A stretch of 64,000 bases of DNA, taken from positions 54,111 through 118,110 of the forward strand of contig JAWXUU010000008.1 of assembly GCA_044426085.1 (NCBI GenBank), read 5' to 3'. Positions 50,906 through 59,638 of this stretch are shown here, piece after piece (position 1 is the first letter of the stretch; each line of letters opens with the position of its first letter). Origin of the DNA: JAWXUU01 sp044426085 (GTDB taxonomy: Bacteria > Bacillota > Clostridia > Christensenellales > CAMQZB01). The notes under the pieces are model-generated. The model ran no database searches. It saw only the letters and a list, made by a program, of their open reading frames with translations, and was not told where the DNA came from. A program made the translations under genes and the position numbers.

Positions 50906-51180
50906 ATACAAAATTCTGAACCACTTTAATAATTAAAAATTAAAAACAGGCTTCGCTCTGCGAGCTCGATAAAAATTAAAAATTGTGGTAAGCACGGGAG
51001 CAAAGCTCCCTGTGCATTCAATTATTAAAAAATATGAAAGGGGCGTTACTTAATACAAGTAACGCCATTTTTTTAATTTCTAATAATATAGTATGCACGA
51101 GCAAAGCGAGTGCCTTACCACAATTTTTAATTTTTAATTTTTAATTTTTAATTATTAAAGTGGTGCAGAAATTCACATCC
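50905..51180. repeat. Modular inverted repeat, copy M (outer module on both ends)
   Basis: The outer module GATACAAAATTCTGAACCAC (50905-50924) starts at the last base of the upstream stop. Then come ATTAAAA units with the ACAGGCTTCGCTCTGCGAGC cassette, GTGGTAAGCACGGGAGC with its own hairpin (GGGAGC-AAA-GCTCCC), the centre GGGGCGTTACTT / AAGTAACGCC, GCGAGTGCCTTACCAC, T-rich units and TAAAGTGGTGCAGAAATTC. It lies between convergent genes. Confidence 0.92.
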
Positions 51181-51196
51181 ACCAACCCCCACCACC

Positions 51197-52108
51197 CTAT
51201 TTTTCTATAAAGTTCAAAATTGCGTCGTAGGCTATTTCTTTGTCGGTTTCTTTCAGGATTTCGTGTCGCATTTCTGGGATGAGTTTCAAGCTTACGTCAA
51301 GACCGCAATCAAGGTACAGTTTGCAGAGTGCTTCGACGCTTTTGGTGTAGTCGCCAACGGGGTCGTCGCTTCCTGAAATCATCAAGATTGGCATATCTTT
51401 TTCGATGTTTTCAAGTGCTTTTTTGTCGTAGATTGTCTTGAACGCAGAAAAGAAGCTTTTATAAAAACCGTAAGTGAAAACTCTGCCACAATATGGGTCT
51501 TGGTTGTAGATTTCCACTTCTTCTATGTTGCGGTTAAGCCAGCTGTTTTTTCTGTTGTCGCCAAGTTTTGCAAAGTGTTTTTCATATCCGCCAAAGCTCA
51601 TGTTGGCAATTATTTGTGCCTGAGCGTTTTTGCCTTTAAATTTGTTGCCAAGCTTGGCAATGGCAAGCCCAGCCGAAAGCAGAGCTCCCGTTTGCATACC
51701 ACTTCCGCAGATGATGGCTTTGTCGGCAAAATCGTATGTTTGAATGTATTTTTGAGTTAGGAAAGAGCCGTATGAATGTCCAAAAACAATAAGTTTTAAG
51801 TTTGGATATAAGTCTTTCAAAAAGCAAGAAACCTCACCTTGGTCTTTCACGCAAGATGTGAAGTTGTCGCCAATGCCCACTTCGCCAACCTTTTCAGGGT
51901 CGCCACAAGTTGCGCCGTGCCCGCGCACGTCGTATGTGCAAACGATGTATCCCGCCTCGTTTAAAAACTTAGCAAAGTGATCGTATCGCATGGCGTGTTC
52001 GCTCATGCCGTGTGTTATTTGAACAATGCCTTTTGGCACAACGATGTTGTCGTAAAGGTAAGCTTTTATTTCCAATCCGTCAAAAGAAATGATGTTGATT
52101 TTTTTCAT
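51197..52108 (-). CDS. Alpha/beta hydrolase, monoacylglycerol-lipase-like
   Basis: A 303-residue serine hydrolase. QITHGMSEHAMRYDHFA gives the oxyanion H-G motif, VFGHSYGSFL is the nucleophile elbow (G-H-S-Y-G), ISGSDDPVGD supplies the Asp and MRHEIL the His. The HGMSEHA motif is typical of lysophospholipase/monoacylglycerol lipase family proteins. There is no signal peptide. The gene stands alone on the minus strand. Confidence 0.88.
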   Translation of the reverse strand: MKKINIISFDGLEIKAYLYDNIVVPKGIVQITHGMSEHAMRYDHFAKFLNEAGYIVCTYDVRGHGATCGDPEKVGEVGIGDNFTSCVKDQGEVSCFLKDLYPNLKLIVFGHSYGSFLTQKYIQTYDFADKAIICGSGMQTGALLSAGLAIAKLGNKFKGKNAQAQIIANMSFGGYEKHFAKLGDNRKNSWLNRNIEEVEIYNQDPYCGRVFTYGFYKSFFSAFKTIYDKKALENIEKDMPILMISGSDDPVGDYTKSVEALCKLYLDCGLDVSLKLIPEMRHEILKETDKEIAYDAILNFIEK

Positions 52109-52182
52109 GCTGATTCCCCCTTGGTTTTAATGATGTAATTATACAGCATTTTTGTCAGCATTGCAATAGAAAATGAGAATTT

Positions 52183-52740
52183 TTATTCGCTATCGGGCAA
52201 AAGTGGGGCGTAAGAATTGCTTGCAGGGTCGAAAAATATCCCGATTTGCGGTGGATAAACTGATAAAATTCCAAAAAATATAATCAAAAGTGCAAACCCA
52301 AACACCCCGATAATGTTGGAAAATTTGAAGTCGAAAACCGCGCTGTCGTCAAATATGCGGTAAGTGAAAATCGTCACCCCCACCCCAAATGCGAATGAAA
52401 AAATATCAAGTGGCAAAAAATTATCGCCGATAATCCCTGTGTAGGTATAAAAGAACACGCAAGTTCCAAGCATGCCAAAAAGCACACCCGCAAACCGCGA
52501 TGTAAAAAAGCCGTAATTTCCCATCTCAGCGGTGAAATATTGAATTATAAAAAACACCACCGATGGGATAAGCAACAGTTTTAAGTGTTGAAAAGTGCTC
52601 TCGTTTGTGGGGAATATCAACCCCGCCCAAAGCGGTTTTCCAAGCAATTGATAAAAAAAGTGGCAAGCCGACCCCACCACCATGAGAAACGCAAAATAAG
52701 AAAAATCCCACCCCGAAAGGCTTAATGTGTTTTGTGTCAT
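52183..52740 (-). CDS. DUF6512-like integral membrane protein
   Basis: A 185-residue protein with about six hydrophobic segments. The early HFFYQLLGKP followed by GLIFPTNESTFQHLKLLLIP is a pattern I associate with DUF6512; the role is unknown. I chose ATG 52740, preceded by TGGAG, over an upstream in-frame ATG. It faces the MGMT gene divergently. Confidence 0.65.
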   Translation of the reverse strand: MTQNTLSLSGWDFSYFAFLMVVGSACHFFYQLLGKPLWAGLIFPTNESTFQHLKLLLIPSVVFFIIQYFTAEMGNYGFFTSRFAGVLFGMLGTCVFFYTYTGIIGDNFLPLDIFSFAFGVGVTIFTYRIFDDSAVFDFKFSNIIGVFGFALLIIFFGILSVYPPQIGIFFDPASNSYAPLLPDSE

Positions 52741-52897
52741 AAAAAACTCCAGTGCAAAGCGAAGCTCTGCTTTTCTTTGCACTATTTATATGCCAAAACA
52801 TCAAAAATATGCCAAAAACTTTAATTTAATTTAAATCTCCACCCCCACCCCTTGATTTTTCTTGACAAAAGGGCGGAATTATAAGAAAATATAAGTT

Positions 52898-53230
52898 ATG
52901 AAAGAAAGTTTTGCAAATGATGTTTATAATGCGGTGAAGAAAATTCCCGTGGGAAAAGTGCTAAGTTACGGCATGGTGGCAACGCTGTCAGGTCATCACG
53001 GAGCGTCCCGCGCGGTTGGCACAGCACTGCACAAAAACCCCGACCCCAAAAGCATACCTTGCCACAGAGTGGTGGGTTGCGATGGCAGACTTGCCAAATT
53101 TTTCGCGTTTGGTGGGATAGAAGCGCACAAGTTTGCACTTTTGCAAGAGGGCGTCATCTTCAAAGGTGACAAAGTTGACATGAACGCTTGTGTTTGGAAC
53201 GGCAAAACATCGGAGAATGATTATGAATGA
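52898..53230 (+). CDS. MGMT-family alkyltransferase domain protein
   Basis: A 110-residue protein equal to the C-terminal domain of O6-alkylguanine DNA alkyltransferase. The active-site motif is IPCHRVVG, so the acceptor cysteine is present (alkyltransferase-like proteins have Trp instead). KIPVGKVLSYGMVA and GASRAVGTALHKNP are the DNA-binding helix and arginine finger. The N-terminal domain of Ogt is missing. It overlaps the SDR gene by 8 bp. Confidence 0.88.
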   Translation: MKESFANDVYNAVKKIPVGKVLSYGMVATLSGHHGASRAVGTALHKNPDPKSIPCHRVVGCDGRLAKFFAFGGIEAHKFALLQEGVIFKGDKVDMNACVWNGKTSENDYE

Positions 53231-53972
53231 AATAAAAGATAAACTTTTTGTGATAACGGGCGGTGGAAACGGCATTGGCAAAGCGATTGCAACCCACGTT
53301 TTGGAAAACGGTGGCTGTGTTGCAATTATTGATACAGACACAGCAAAAATCCAAACTGAGTTTGAAAAATATAAAACAAAAACCTTGATTTATAACGGTG
53401 ACTTATCCATTAAAGCCGACATGGACAAGTTTTGCGAAAAAGTTATTGCTTTTGGCAAAGTTTTTTGCCTTATCAACAACGCGTGCAAAACCCACGGCGG
53501 AATGTTGCACCCTTGCGGATATGAAGACTTTATGAAAACACTAGCAGTTGGCGTTGGTGCACCTTATTATTTGACAAGCGTGCTAAAGGATAATTTCCAA
53601 AATGGCGGAAGCGTTATCAACATATCTTCAACGCGCGCCCACCAAAGCCAAAAAAGCACAGAAAGCTACTCTTCTGCAAAAGGTGGCATTTGCGCACTTA
53701 CCCACGCAATGGCGATAAGCCTTGGTGGCAAAATCCGCGTGAACAGCATCGCCCCAGGTTGGATAGACACAACAGAGAGCGAATTTTTCGGGGCGGATAA
53801 CACCCAACATCCCGCAGGGCGTGTGGGAAAACCTTGTGACATTGTGGAAATGGCAATGTATCTCGCAAGCGAAAAAGCTGGTTTTATAACGGGCAGTGAA
53901 TTTGTTGTGGACGGCGGAATGAGCAAGCTTATGGTTTATCACAACGATGAAAATTGGCAACTAGAAGAATAA
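53223..53972 (+). CDS. Short-chain dehydrogenase/reductase
   Basis: A 249-residue SDR. The cofactor loop is TGGGNGIGKA (residues about 11-20), NNACKTHGG is the N-N-A-G variant, and the catalytic residues are Ser in ISSTRAH and Y-S-S-A-K (YSSAKGG). The end GSEFVVDGGMSK is standard. The substrate is unknown. ATG 53223 lies inside the MGMT gene end, so the two are coupled, and mnmE follows after 26 bp. Confidence 0.9.
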   Translation: MNEIKDKLFVITGGGNGIGKAIATHVLENGGCVAIIDTDTAKIQTEFEKYKTKTLIYNGDLSIKADMDKFCEKVIAFGKVFCLINNACKTHGGMLHPCGYEDFMKTLAVGVGAPYYLTSVLKDNFQNGGSVINISSTRAHQSQKSTESYSSAKGGICALTHAMAISLGGKIRVNSIAPGWIDTTESEFFGADNTQHPAGRVGKPCDIVEMAMYLASEKAGFITGSEFVVDGGMSKLMVYHNDENWQLEE

Positions 53973-53998
53973 CTAGGATAATAAATAGGAGAATAAAT

Positions 53999-55315
53999 AT
54001 GGCAACAACAATAGTTTCAATCGCAACGGCGAGCGGACAAGGTGCAATTGGTATTGTGAGAATTTCCGGCGACAGTGCTTTCAAAATTGCGGGTGAAATT
54101 TTTCAAACTAAAAATGTAATTTTCAAACCAAGAATGCTTTATCTTGGTAATATAAAAGCGGGCAATGTTTCCGATCAAGTGCTGATGGTTCAGTTTGCAT
54201 CGCCAAACTCTTTCACCGGCGAAGATGTGGTTGAATTCCAATGCCACGGCGGAGAAGTGGTTTTGCGTTCAATCGTGAAAAAAGCGATAGAACTTGGTGC
54301 ACAGCCAGCAACGCAGGGAGAATTTTCTCAGCGTGCGTTTTTGAACGGCAAAATGAATTTGACGCAAGTTGAAGGTATCGCGGATATAATCAACGCAGAA
54401 AGCGAAACGGAAGCGGAAATCGCGTTCGGTCTTTTTGGTGGCGGACTTTCAAAAAAGGTGAAAATTTTACAAGACAAGCTTATGGATGTCATGCTTTATG
54501 TTGAAGCCAGCTTTGATTATCCCGAAGAAGAAATGCCGCAAATTGGCACGGCGGAAAATATTTCTGCGGTGAAGTTTGTTCGCGAAGAGATTGAAAAAAC
54601 ATTGCAAACGTATTCATATGGCAAAAAGGTTAAAGAGGGCGTGAAGGTTGCAATCATTGGCAATCCAAACGTGGGAAAAAGTTCAATCCTAAACCGCCTT
54701 TGCGGTGAAGAACGTGCAATCGTCACAGAAATCGCAGGCACAACGCGTGATATTGTGGAAGTGCGATTTGTTTATAAAGATTTAAAATTTAGCTTTTTCG
54801 ACACAGCTGGCATAAGGCAAACGGAAGATATAGTTGAAAAAATCGGTGTGGAAAGGGGCGTTGACCTTGCAAAAAAAGCCGACGTGCTTTTGGCAGTTTT
54901 TGACGAGCGTGGAATCGACAATGAAATTTTGTCACTTTGCAACAAGGATAAAACAATCGTGGTTTTCAATAAAATCGACGGCGGATACCAAGTGCCACAA
55001 TTGCGAGAATTCAACTGCGTGGAAATTTCCGCAAAGGAAGAACAAAATCTTGCCACACTTTATGAAATGATATACGAAAAAGCAAAAGTGAAAAAATCCG
55101 ACGGCTTGGTTCTCACAAACGAAAGGCACTATTTCGCCTTGAACACAGCACTAGAAATGTTGAAAAACTTACAAAAAGACATAGAAGTTTTGCCAGCAGA
55201 CCTAATCGCAATAGACATGAAACAAATCTGGGAAACCCTAGGCAGTATAACAGGCACAACATCAAGCGAAGAAATCGTAAACGCGATTTTCTCAAGACTA
55301 TGCTTGGGGAAATAA
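53999..55315 (+). CDS. mnmE: tRNA modification GTPase MnmE
   Basis: A 438-residue GTPase that, with MnmG, modifies U34 of tRNAs. The N-terminal folate-binding domain (TIVSIATASGQGAIGIVRIS) is followed by helices and an inserted G domain. G1 is GNPNVGKSS, the DxxG motif is DTAG and G4 is NKID. The last residues CLGK are the conserved C-(I/L/V)-G-K tail. ATG 53999 is preceded by AGGAG. mnmG does not follow; a long hairpin and a repeat copy do. Confidence 0.96.
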   Translation: MATTIVSIATASGQGAIGIVRISGDSAFKIAGEIFQTKNVIFKPRMLYLGNIKAGNVSDQVLMVQFASPNSFTGEDVVEFQCHGGEVVLRSIVKKAIELGAQPATQGEFSQRAFLNGKMNLTQVEGIADIINAESETEAEIAFGLFGGGLSKKVKILQDKLMDVMLYVEASFDYPEEEMPQIGTAENISAVKFVREEIEKTLQTYSYGKKVKEGVKVAIIGNPNVGKSSILNRLCGEERAIVTEIAGTTRDIVEVRFVYKDLKFSFFDTAGIRQTEDIVEKIGVERGVDLAKKADVLLAVFDERGIDNEILSLCNKDKTIVVFNKIDGGYQVPQLREFNCVEISAKEEQNLATLYEMIYEKAKVKKSDGLVLTNERHYFALNTALEMLKNLQKDIEVLPADLIAIDMKQIWETLGSITGTTSSEEIVNAIFSRLCLGK

Positions 55316-55574
55316 GAAAATCGGAGATTTTCTTATTTTCCCTAATTGAAAATTAAAAACAGGCTTCGCTCTGCGAGCTCGATAAAAATTAAAAATTGTG
55401 GTAAAGCACTTGCTTCGCTCGTGCATTTCAATATATATTTGGCTACTAAGAGCCAAACGCTTTAGCAGGTCACAATCTAATAATGTAAAAAGACTTAAAA
55501 ATTGAAAGCACGAGCAACGCGAGTGCATTACCACAATTTTTAATTTTTAATTTTTAATTTTTAATTTTCACTTT
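55307..55574. repeat. Modular inverted repeat, copy N, with a long palindrome at the mnmE end
   Basis: GGGAAATAAGAAAATC-GGA-GATTTTCTTATTTTCCC (55307-55342) covers the mnmE stop. Then come AATTGAAAATTAAAA units with the ACAGGCTTCGCTCTGCGAGC cassette, GTGGTAAAGCACTTGCTTCG, a centre with TTTGGCTACTAAGAGCCAAA and CACAATCTAATAATG, GCGAGTGCATTACCAC and T-rich units. The centre is the reverse complement type of copy G. Confidence 0.9.
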
Positions 55575-55656
55575 CCCCCAAAAGTATCTATAACGAAAAA
55601 TAATCTAAACAAAAACTAAACCCCCACCCAAAACTTCACTCACAAAGGAGCAAATA

Positions 55657-56598
55657 ATGCAAATCGTAATCTATTCACTTATCGGCATACTACTTCTCGC
55701 TATACCAGGATATTTTTTGAAGAAATTCAACATGGTAGGAGAAGGCGGATTGTCGCTTTTATCTAATATACTTTTATATGTGACAACACCAGTTTTGATA
55801 TTTGTGAACTTTCAAAAGATGGACTATGACCCTTCAATGGCAAGTGATTTGCTGTGGATGTTCCTGCTTTCTTTTGTATCTTTTGCAATCATCGCACTGC
55901 TTGTTATCGTGATTTTGAAGCCTCACAAACGCGGGGATTTTCAAAAACTTTTCTGCTTTGGTATCACCTTTGCAAACAGCGGTTATATGGCAATACCATT
56001 CCTTGAAGCGATATATCCTGGCGACAGCTTGGTTATTATGTATTCGGCGATATTCATCTGCGTATTCAACGTGTTCTTGTGGACAGTTGGCGTTTTTTAT
56101 GTTACGGGCGACAAGAAATACGTATCAATAAAAAAGGCATTTTTGAACCCAGCCACGATTGCACTTTTGTTCTCGTTGCCACTTTTTGTGCTTAATATCA
56201 GGGTTTCAAACTTTTCAGAATCAATCTTTTCAAGCATATCAAGCTTTTCAACAATGAACACTCCAACATCAATGTTGGTGCTTGGCATCAAGCTTGCCGA
56301 TGCGAAAATTGGCGAACTTATAAAAAATAAAAAGCTTTATTTGATTTCATTATTCAAGCTGTTTATCGTGCCGATAGCAATATATTTCATCTTGATTGTG
56401 CCTTTCAAAAACACAGTAGACCCAACAATGCTACGCGTGCTTTTGATAACAATAATGATGCCAGGTGCGGCCGCAGCAACAGTTATGTTCGAAAAATTCG
56501 GCCACGAAAGTTCCGATGCCGCAATGTATTTCCTTCTGTCCACCTGCCTTTCAGTGGCGACAATACCAATTATGATGAACTTGGTAAACCTAATTTAA
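55657..56598 (+). CDS. AEC-family transporter (auxin efflux carrier type)
   Basis: A 313-residue membrane protein with about ten hydrophobic helices. FGITFANSGYMAIPFLEAIYP and MMPGAAAATVMFEKFGHES are the two family motifs, one in each half. AEC carriers export or import organic acids such as malate. The ligand is unknown and the neighbours do not help. AAAGGAG precedes ATG 55657. The TAA stop is in the arm of AATTTAAGC-GAA-GCTTAAATT. Confidence 0.88.
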   Translation: MQIVIYSLIGILLLAIPGYFLKKFNMVGEGGLSLLSNILLYVTTPVLIFVNFQKMDYDPSMASDLLWMFLLSFVSFAIIALLVIVILKPHKRGDFQKLFCFGITFANSGYMAIPFLEAIYPGDSLVIMYSAIFICVFNVFLWTVGVFYVTGDKKYVSIKKAFLNPATIALLFSLPLFVLNIRVSNFSESIFSSISSFSTMNTPTSMLVLGIKLADAKIGELIKNKKLYLISLFKLFIVPIAIYFILIVPFKNTVDPTMLRVLLITIMMPGAAAATVMFEKFGHESSDAAMYFLLSTCLSVATIPIMMNLVNLI

Positions 56599-56836
56599 GC
56601 GAAGCTTAAATTAATTAAAAATTAAAAACGGAAATAATTAAAAATTAAAAATTAAAAATTAAAAATTGTGGTAAAGCACTCGCCTTCGGCTCGTGCATGC
56701 TATTATTTAAAATTATGAAAGGAGCGTTACTTGTTAATAGTGACGCTCCTTTCATAGTATCTAATAATTGGATGCATAGGGCGAAGCCCATGCCTTACCA
56801 CAATTTTTAATTTTTAATTTTTAATTTTTAATTTTT
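56592..56836. repeat. Modular inverted repeat, copy O, with gene-end palindrome
   Basis: AATTTAAGC-GAA-GCTTAAATT (56592-56612) spans the AEC stop. Then AATTAAAAATTAAAAACGG (a remnant of the cassette), ATTAAAA units, GTGGTAAAGCACTCGCCTTC, the hairpin GGAGCGTTACT / AGTGACGCTCC, GCATAGGGCGAAGCCCATGC, CTTACCAC and T-rich units up to the DUF1858 promoter. The central stem has one G-T pair that lies between the forms seen in copies F and P. Confidence 0.92.
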
Positions 56837-56844
56837 TAAAACGC

Positions 56845-56873
56845 TTGCAACGGCTGAAAAAATTTGCTATAAT
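56845..56873 (+). promoter_or_regulatory. Promoter of the DUF1858 gene
   Basis: TTGCAA (56845-56850), 17-bp spacer, TATAAT (56868-56873). Confidence 0.7.
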
Positions 56874-56904
56874 AATCGTAATAACAAAAAGGAAGGATGA
56901 TTTT

Positions 56905-57087
56905 ATGATAACTAAAGATATGACAATCATGGAAGCAATCACGGAAAATGAAAATGTAGCGGCAGTTTTGCAATCTTATGGAATGCATTGTCTTGGCTGT
57001 GCAATGGCTAGGGGTGAAACTATCGAAGAAGCAGCAGGCGTACACGGTTTTTCTGTTGAAGAATTGATTGAAGCAATCAATAAATAA
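56905..57087 (+). CDS. DUF1858 protein
   Basis: A 60-residue helical protein with the DUF1858 layout: MTIMEAITENENVAAVLQSY, then GMHCLGC with a C-x2-C pair, then GETIEEAAGVHGFSVEELI. It is related to the N-terminal domain of ScdA/RIC and may bind a metal or redox partner. I chose ATG 56905, after GGAAGG; 20 codons of open frame upstream overlap the promoter. Confidence 0.85.
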   Translation: MITKDMTIMEAITENENVAAVLQSYGMHCLGCAMARGETIEEAAGVHGFSVEELIEAINK

Positions 57088-57100
57088 TTTTAAAACACTA

Positions 57101-57130
57101 AAGAACACCAAATTCGGGTGTTCTTTTTTT
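57101..57130 (+). terminator. Terminator of the DUF1858 gene
   Basis: AAGAACACC and GGTGTTCTT form a 9-bp stem around AAATTCG, followed by seven T residues. Confidence 0.88.
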
Positions 57131-57213
57131 GTATCAAAATAATCTATTTGTAATTTATGGCAAAATATTGTTAAATTTTTTGCAAAAAAATCAAAAGTTT
57201 TTTTTAAATGCTA

Positions 57214-57242
57214 TTGAAAAAAGAACATTTATAGTATATAAT
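57214..57242 (+). promoter_or_regulatory. Promoter of the glgC-glgD-glgA operon
   Basis: TTGAAA (57214-57219), 17-bp spacer, TATAAT (57237-57242), 55 bp before glgC. Confidence 0.75.
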
Positions 57243-57297
57243 GAAAGTAATATAAATTTATTTTTATGAGAAAATAAATAAAGGGGTAAAAAAAGTT

Positions 57298-58488
57298 ATG
57301 GCAAAGAAAAAAGACACAGTTGCAATGTTGCTTGCGGGCGGTCAAGGCTCAAGACTATACGCGCTCACTCATCAACTTGCAAAACCAGCGGTAACATATG
57401 GCGGAAAGTATAGAATTATTGACTTCGTTCTTTCAAACTGTATCAACTCTGGAATCGACACAGTAGGTGTGCTCACGCAATACCAACCATTGATTTTGAA
57501 CGAATATATCGGCAATGGTCAACCATGGGATTTGGATAGAACATTTGGCGGAGTGCACGTACTTCCACCTTATCAAGCAAAAGATAAATCAGAATGGTAT
57601 AAAGGCACAGCAAATGCAATCTATCAAAACTTGCACTTTATCGACAGCTACGATCCAGACCACGTTATCGTTCTTGGCGGTGACCATATCTATAAAATGG
57701 ATTATCAAGAAATGATGAAAATCCACATCGAAAAAGATTCTGACTGCACAATCGCTGTTTTGCCAGTTGATTTGAAAGAAGCTTCAAGATTTGGTATTAT
57801 GAACTGCGACGAAACTGGTAAAATCCTAGAATTCGAAGAAAAACCAGTCGCTCCAAAATCAAACCTTGCATCAATGGGTATCTACGTTTTCAAAGCAGAA
57901 GTTTTGAAAAAATACCTAGTTGACGATGAAAACACATTGGGAAGCGAAAACGACTTTGGTAAAAACATCATTCCAAACATGCTTGCCGACGCAATGAACA
58001 TGCAAACATACAGATTTGAAGGCTATTGGAAAGACGTTGGAACTCTTTATTCGCTTTGGGAAGCAAATATGGAACTTCTTGGCGACCCTAAATTTGACGT
58101 TTACGAACCTGAATGGAGAATTCATTCAAGAAACCCAATCGTTCCACCACAATATGTTGCGGAAGGCGCGGTTATGAAAAACTCAATCATCGCCGGTGGT
58201 TGCGAAGTTGAAGGTACAGTTATCAATTCAATTTTGTCAGCAGGCGTGAAAGTGAAAAAAGGCGCAGTCGTACGCGACAGTGTTATCTTCGCTGATGTCG
58301 AAGTTGGCGCAGGTGCGGAAGTATCTTATTCAATTATCGATGAAAGAGTGACAATTGGTGCAAAAGCGAGAGTTGGTGGCGAAAAGAATACCGACGACGA
58401 AATTGCTGTTATCGGAAGAGACAGTATTCTTGCGGACGGTGGAAAAGTTTCTGCCGGAGAAATTTTGGATTGCGGAGGTAAATACTGA
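57298..58488 (+). CDS. glgC: Glucose-1-phosphate adenylyltransferase
   Basis: A 396-residue ADP-glucose pyrophosphorylase, the committed step of glycogen synthesis. The nucleotide loop is LLAGGQGSRLYALT, followed by KPAVTYGGKYRIIDF. The sugar site shows GTANAIYQN, and later EFEEKP. The C-terminal left-handed beta-helix (about 290-380) contains the hexapeptide repeats. The start is ATG 57298, after AAGGGG. It overlaps glgD by one base (TGATG). Confidence 0.96.
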   Translation: MAKKKDTVAMLLAGGQGSRLYALTHQLAKPAVTYGGKYRIIDFVLSNCINSGIDTVGVLTQYQPLILNEYIGNGQPWDLDRTFGGVHVLPPYQAKDKSEWYKGTANAIYQNLHFIDSYDPDHVIVLGGDHIYKMDYQEMMKIHIEKDSDCTIAVLPVDLKEASRFGIMNCDETGKILEFEEKPVAPKSNLASMGIYVFKAEVLKKYLVDDENTLGSENDFGKNIIPNMLADAMNMQTYRFEGYWKDVGTLYSLWEANMELLGDPKFDVYEPEWRIHSRNPIVPPQYVAEGAVMKNSIIAGGCEVEGTVINSILSAGVKVKKGAVVRDSVIFADVEVGAGAEVSYSIIDERVTIGAKARVGGEKNTDDEIAVIGRDSILADGGKVSAGEILDCGGKY

Positions 58489-59603
58489 TGGCTAGTGTAG
58501 TTGGACTCGTATTTGCGAATATGAACGAAGAAAATTTGGATATGCTAACAAAAACTCGCGCGGCGGGCAGCGTTCCATTTGGCGGAAGATACAGAATGAT
58601 TGACTTTGTTTTGTCAAGCATGGTAAATTCTGGTATCAATAAAGTTGGTGTTATCACATCAAACAACTATCAATCTCTTATGGACCATATCGGAACAGGT
58701 AAGGAATGGGATTTGGCGAGAAAGAACGGCGGACTTGTTATGCTTCCACCATACGGAAACAGCAACGCTGGTGCAACTTCAAGAATCGAATCTTTGAAAG
58801 CTGTTCACGGATTTATCGAAAGATGTTCTGAAGAATATGTTGTACTTTCAGATTGCGACGTTGTATACAACATGGACTTTGATGAAATCATCGAAAGTCA
58901 CGAAAAAAATGACGCGGATATCACAATGGTATATCACAAAGGCTCTTGCGACCAATATTCTAACAGACAGCTTGCAACTTTGGAAGTTGCGGGAACTGGC
59001 AAAGTTTTGGATATGGCAATCAACGTGGAAGCTAATGGTGTTGTGAATCAATATATCAAAGTTATCGTTATGAAAAAATCTCATTTGCAATCTCTTGTTA
59101 ATGATGCAACAGCCCACGGCAGAAAAGATTTGCTTTTGGAAGTTTTGTATAAAAGCTTGCCATACGGCAAAACTTACGCATATGAATATAAAGGCTATTA
59201 TGCATATATCAACTCTGTTCAATCATACTTTGCATCAAACATGGAAATCTTGAAAAAAGAAGAAAGAGATATGCTATTCAACGGCGCAAACAGCGCAGTA
59301 TACACAAAAGTTAAAGACTCAGCTCCAACAAAATACGGTGAAGATTGCGTTGTTAAAAACTCATTTATTGCCGATGGTTGCGAAATCATGGGAACTGTTG
59401 AAAACTCAATCATTTTCCGTGGCGTAAAAGTTTTGGAAGGTGCGGTTGTCAAAGATTCTATCATCATGCAAGATGGATATGTTGGCAAAAATTCAAGCCT
59501 AAGCTGTATCGTTGGCGATAAAGATATCGTTATCAAAGATGGCAGAGTTCTCGGCGGATGTCCTGAATTGCCATACTTTATTGGCAAGGGCAGAACACTA
59601 TAA
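58488..59603 (+). CDS. glgD: GlgD, non-catalytic ADP-glucose pyrophosphorylase subunit
   Basis: A 371-residue paralogue of GlgC. The glycine-rich G-G-x-G-x-R-L loop is missing: the N-terminus reads GLVFANMNEENLDMLTKTRA, while PFGGRYRMIDFVLSSMVNSG is kept. This matches GlgD of Firmicutes, which activates GlgC allosterically. The C-terminal beta-helix (NSIIFRGVKVLEGAVVKDSI) is intact. Translational coupling to glgC fits a hetero-oligomer. Confidence 0.93.
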   Translation: MASVVGLVFANMNEENLDMLTKTRAAGSVPFGGRYRMIDFVLSSMVNSGINKVGVITSNNYQSLMDHIGTGKEWDLARKNGGLVMLPPYGNSNAGATSRIESLKAVHGFIERCSEEYVVLSDCDVVYNMDFDEIIESHEKNDADITMVYHKGSCDQYSNRQLATLEVAGTGKVLDMAINVEANGVVNQYIKVIVMKKSHLQSLVNDATAHGRKDLLLEVLYKSLPYGKTYAYEYKGYYAYINSVQSYFASNMEILKKEERDMLFNGANSAVYTKVKDSAPTKYGEDCVVKNSFIADGCEIMGTVENSIIFRGVKVLEGAVVKDSIIMQDGYVGKNSSLSCIVGDKDIVIKDGRVLGGCPELPYFIGKGRTL

Positions 59604-59638
59604 TCAATTGCGATATATAAGGACTAAAAGGAGATAAT

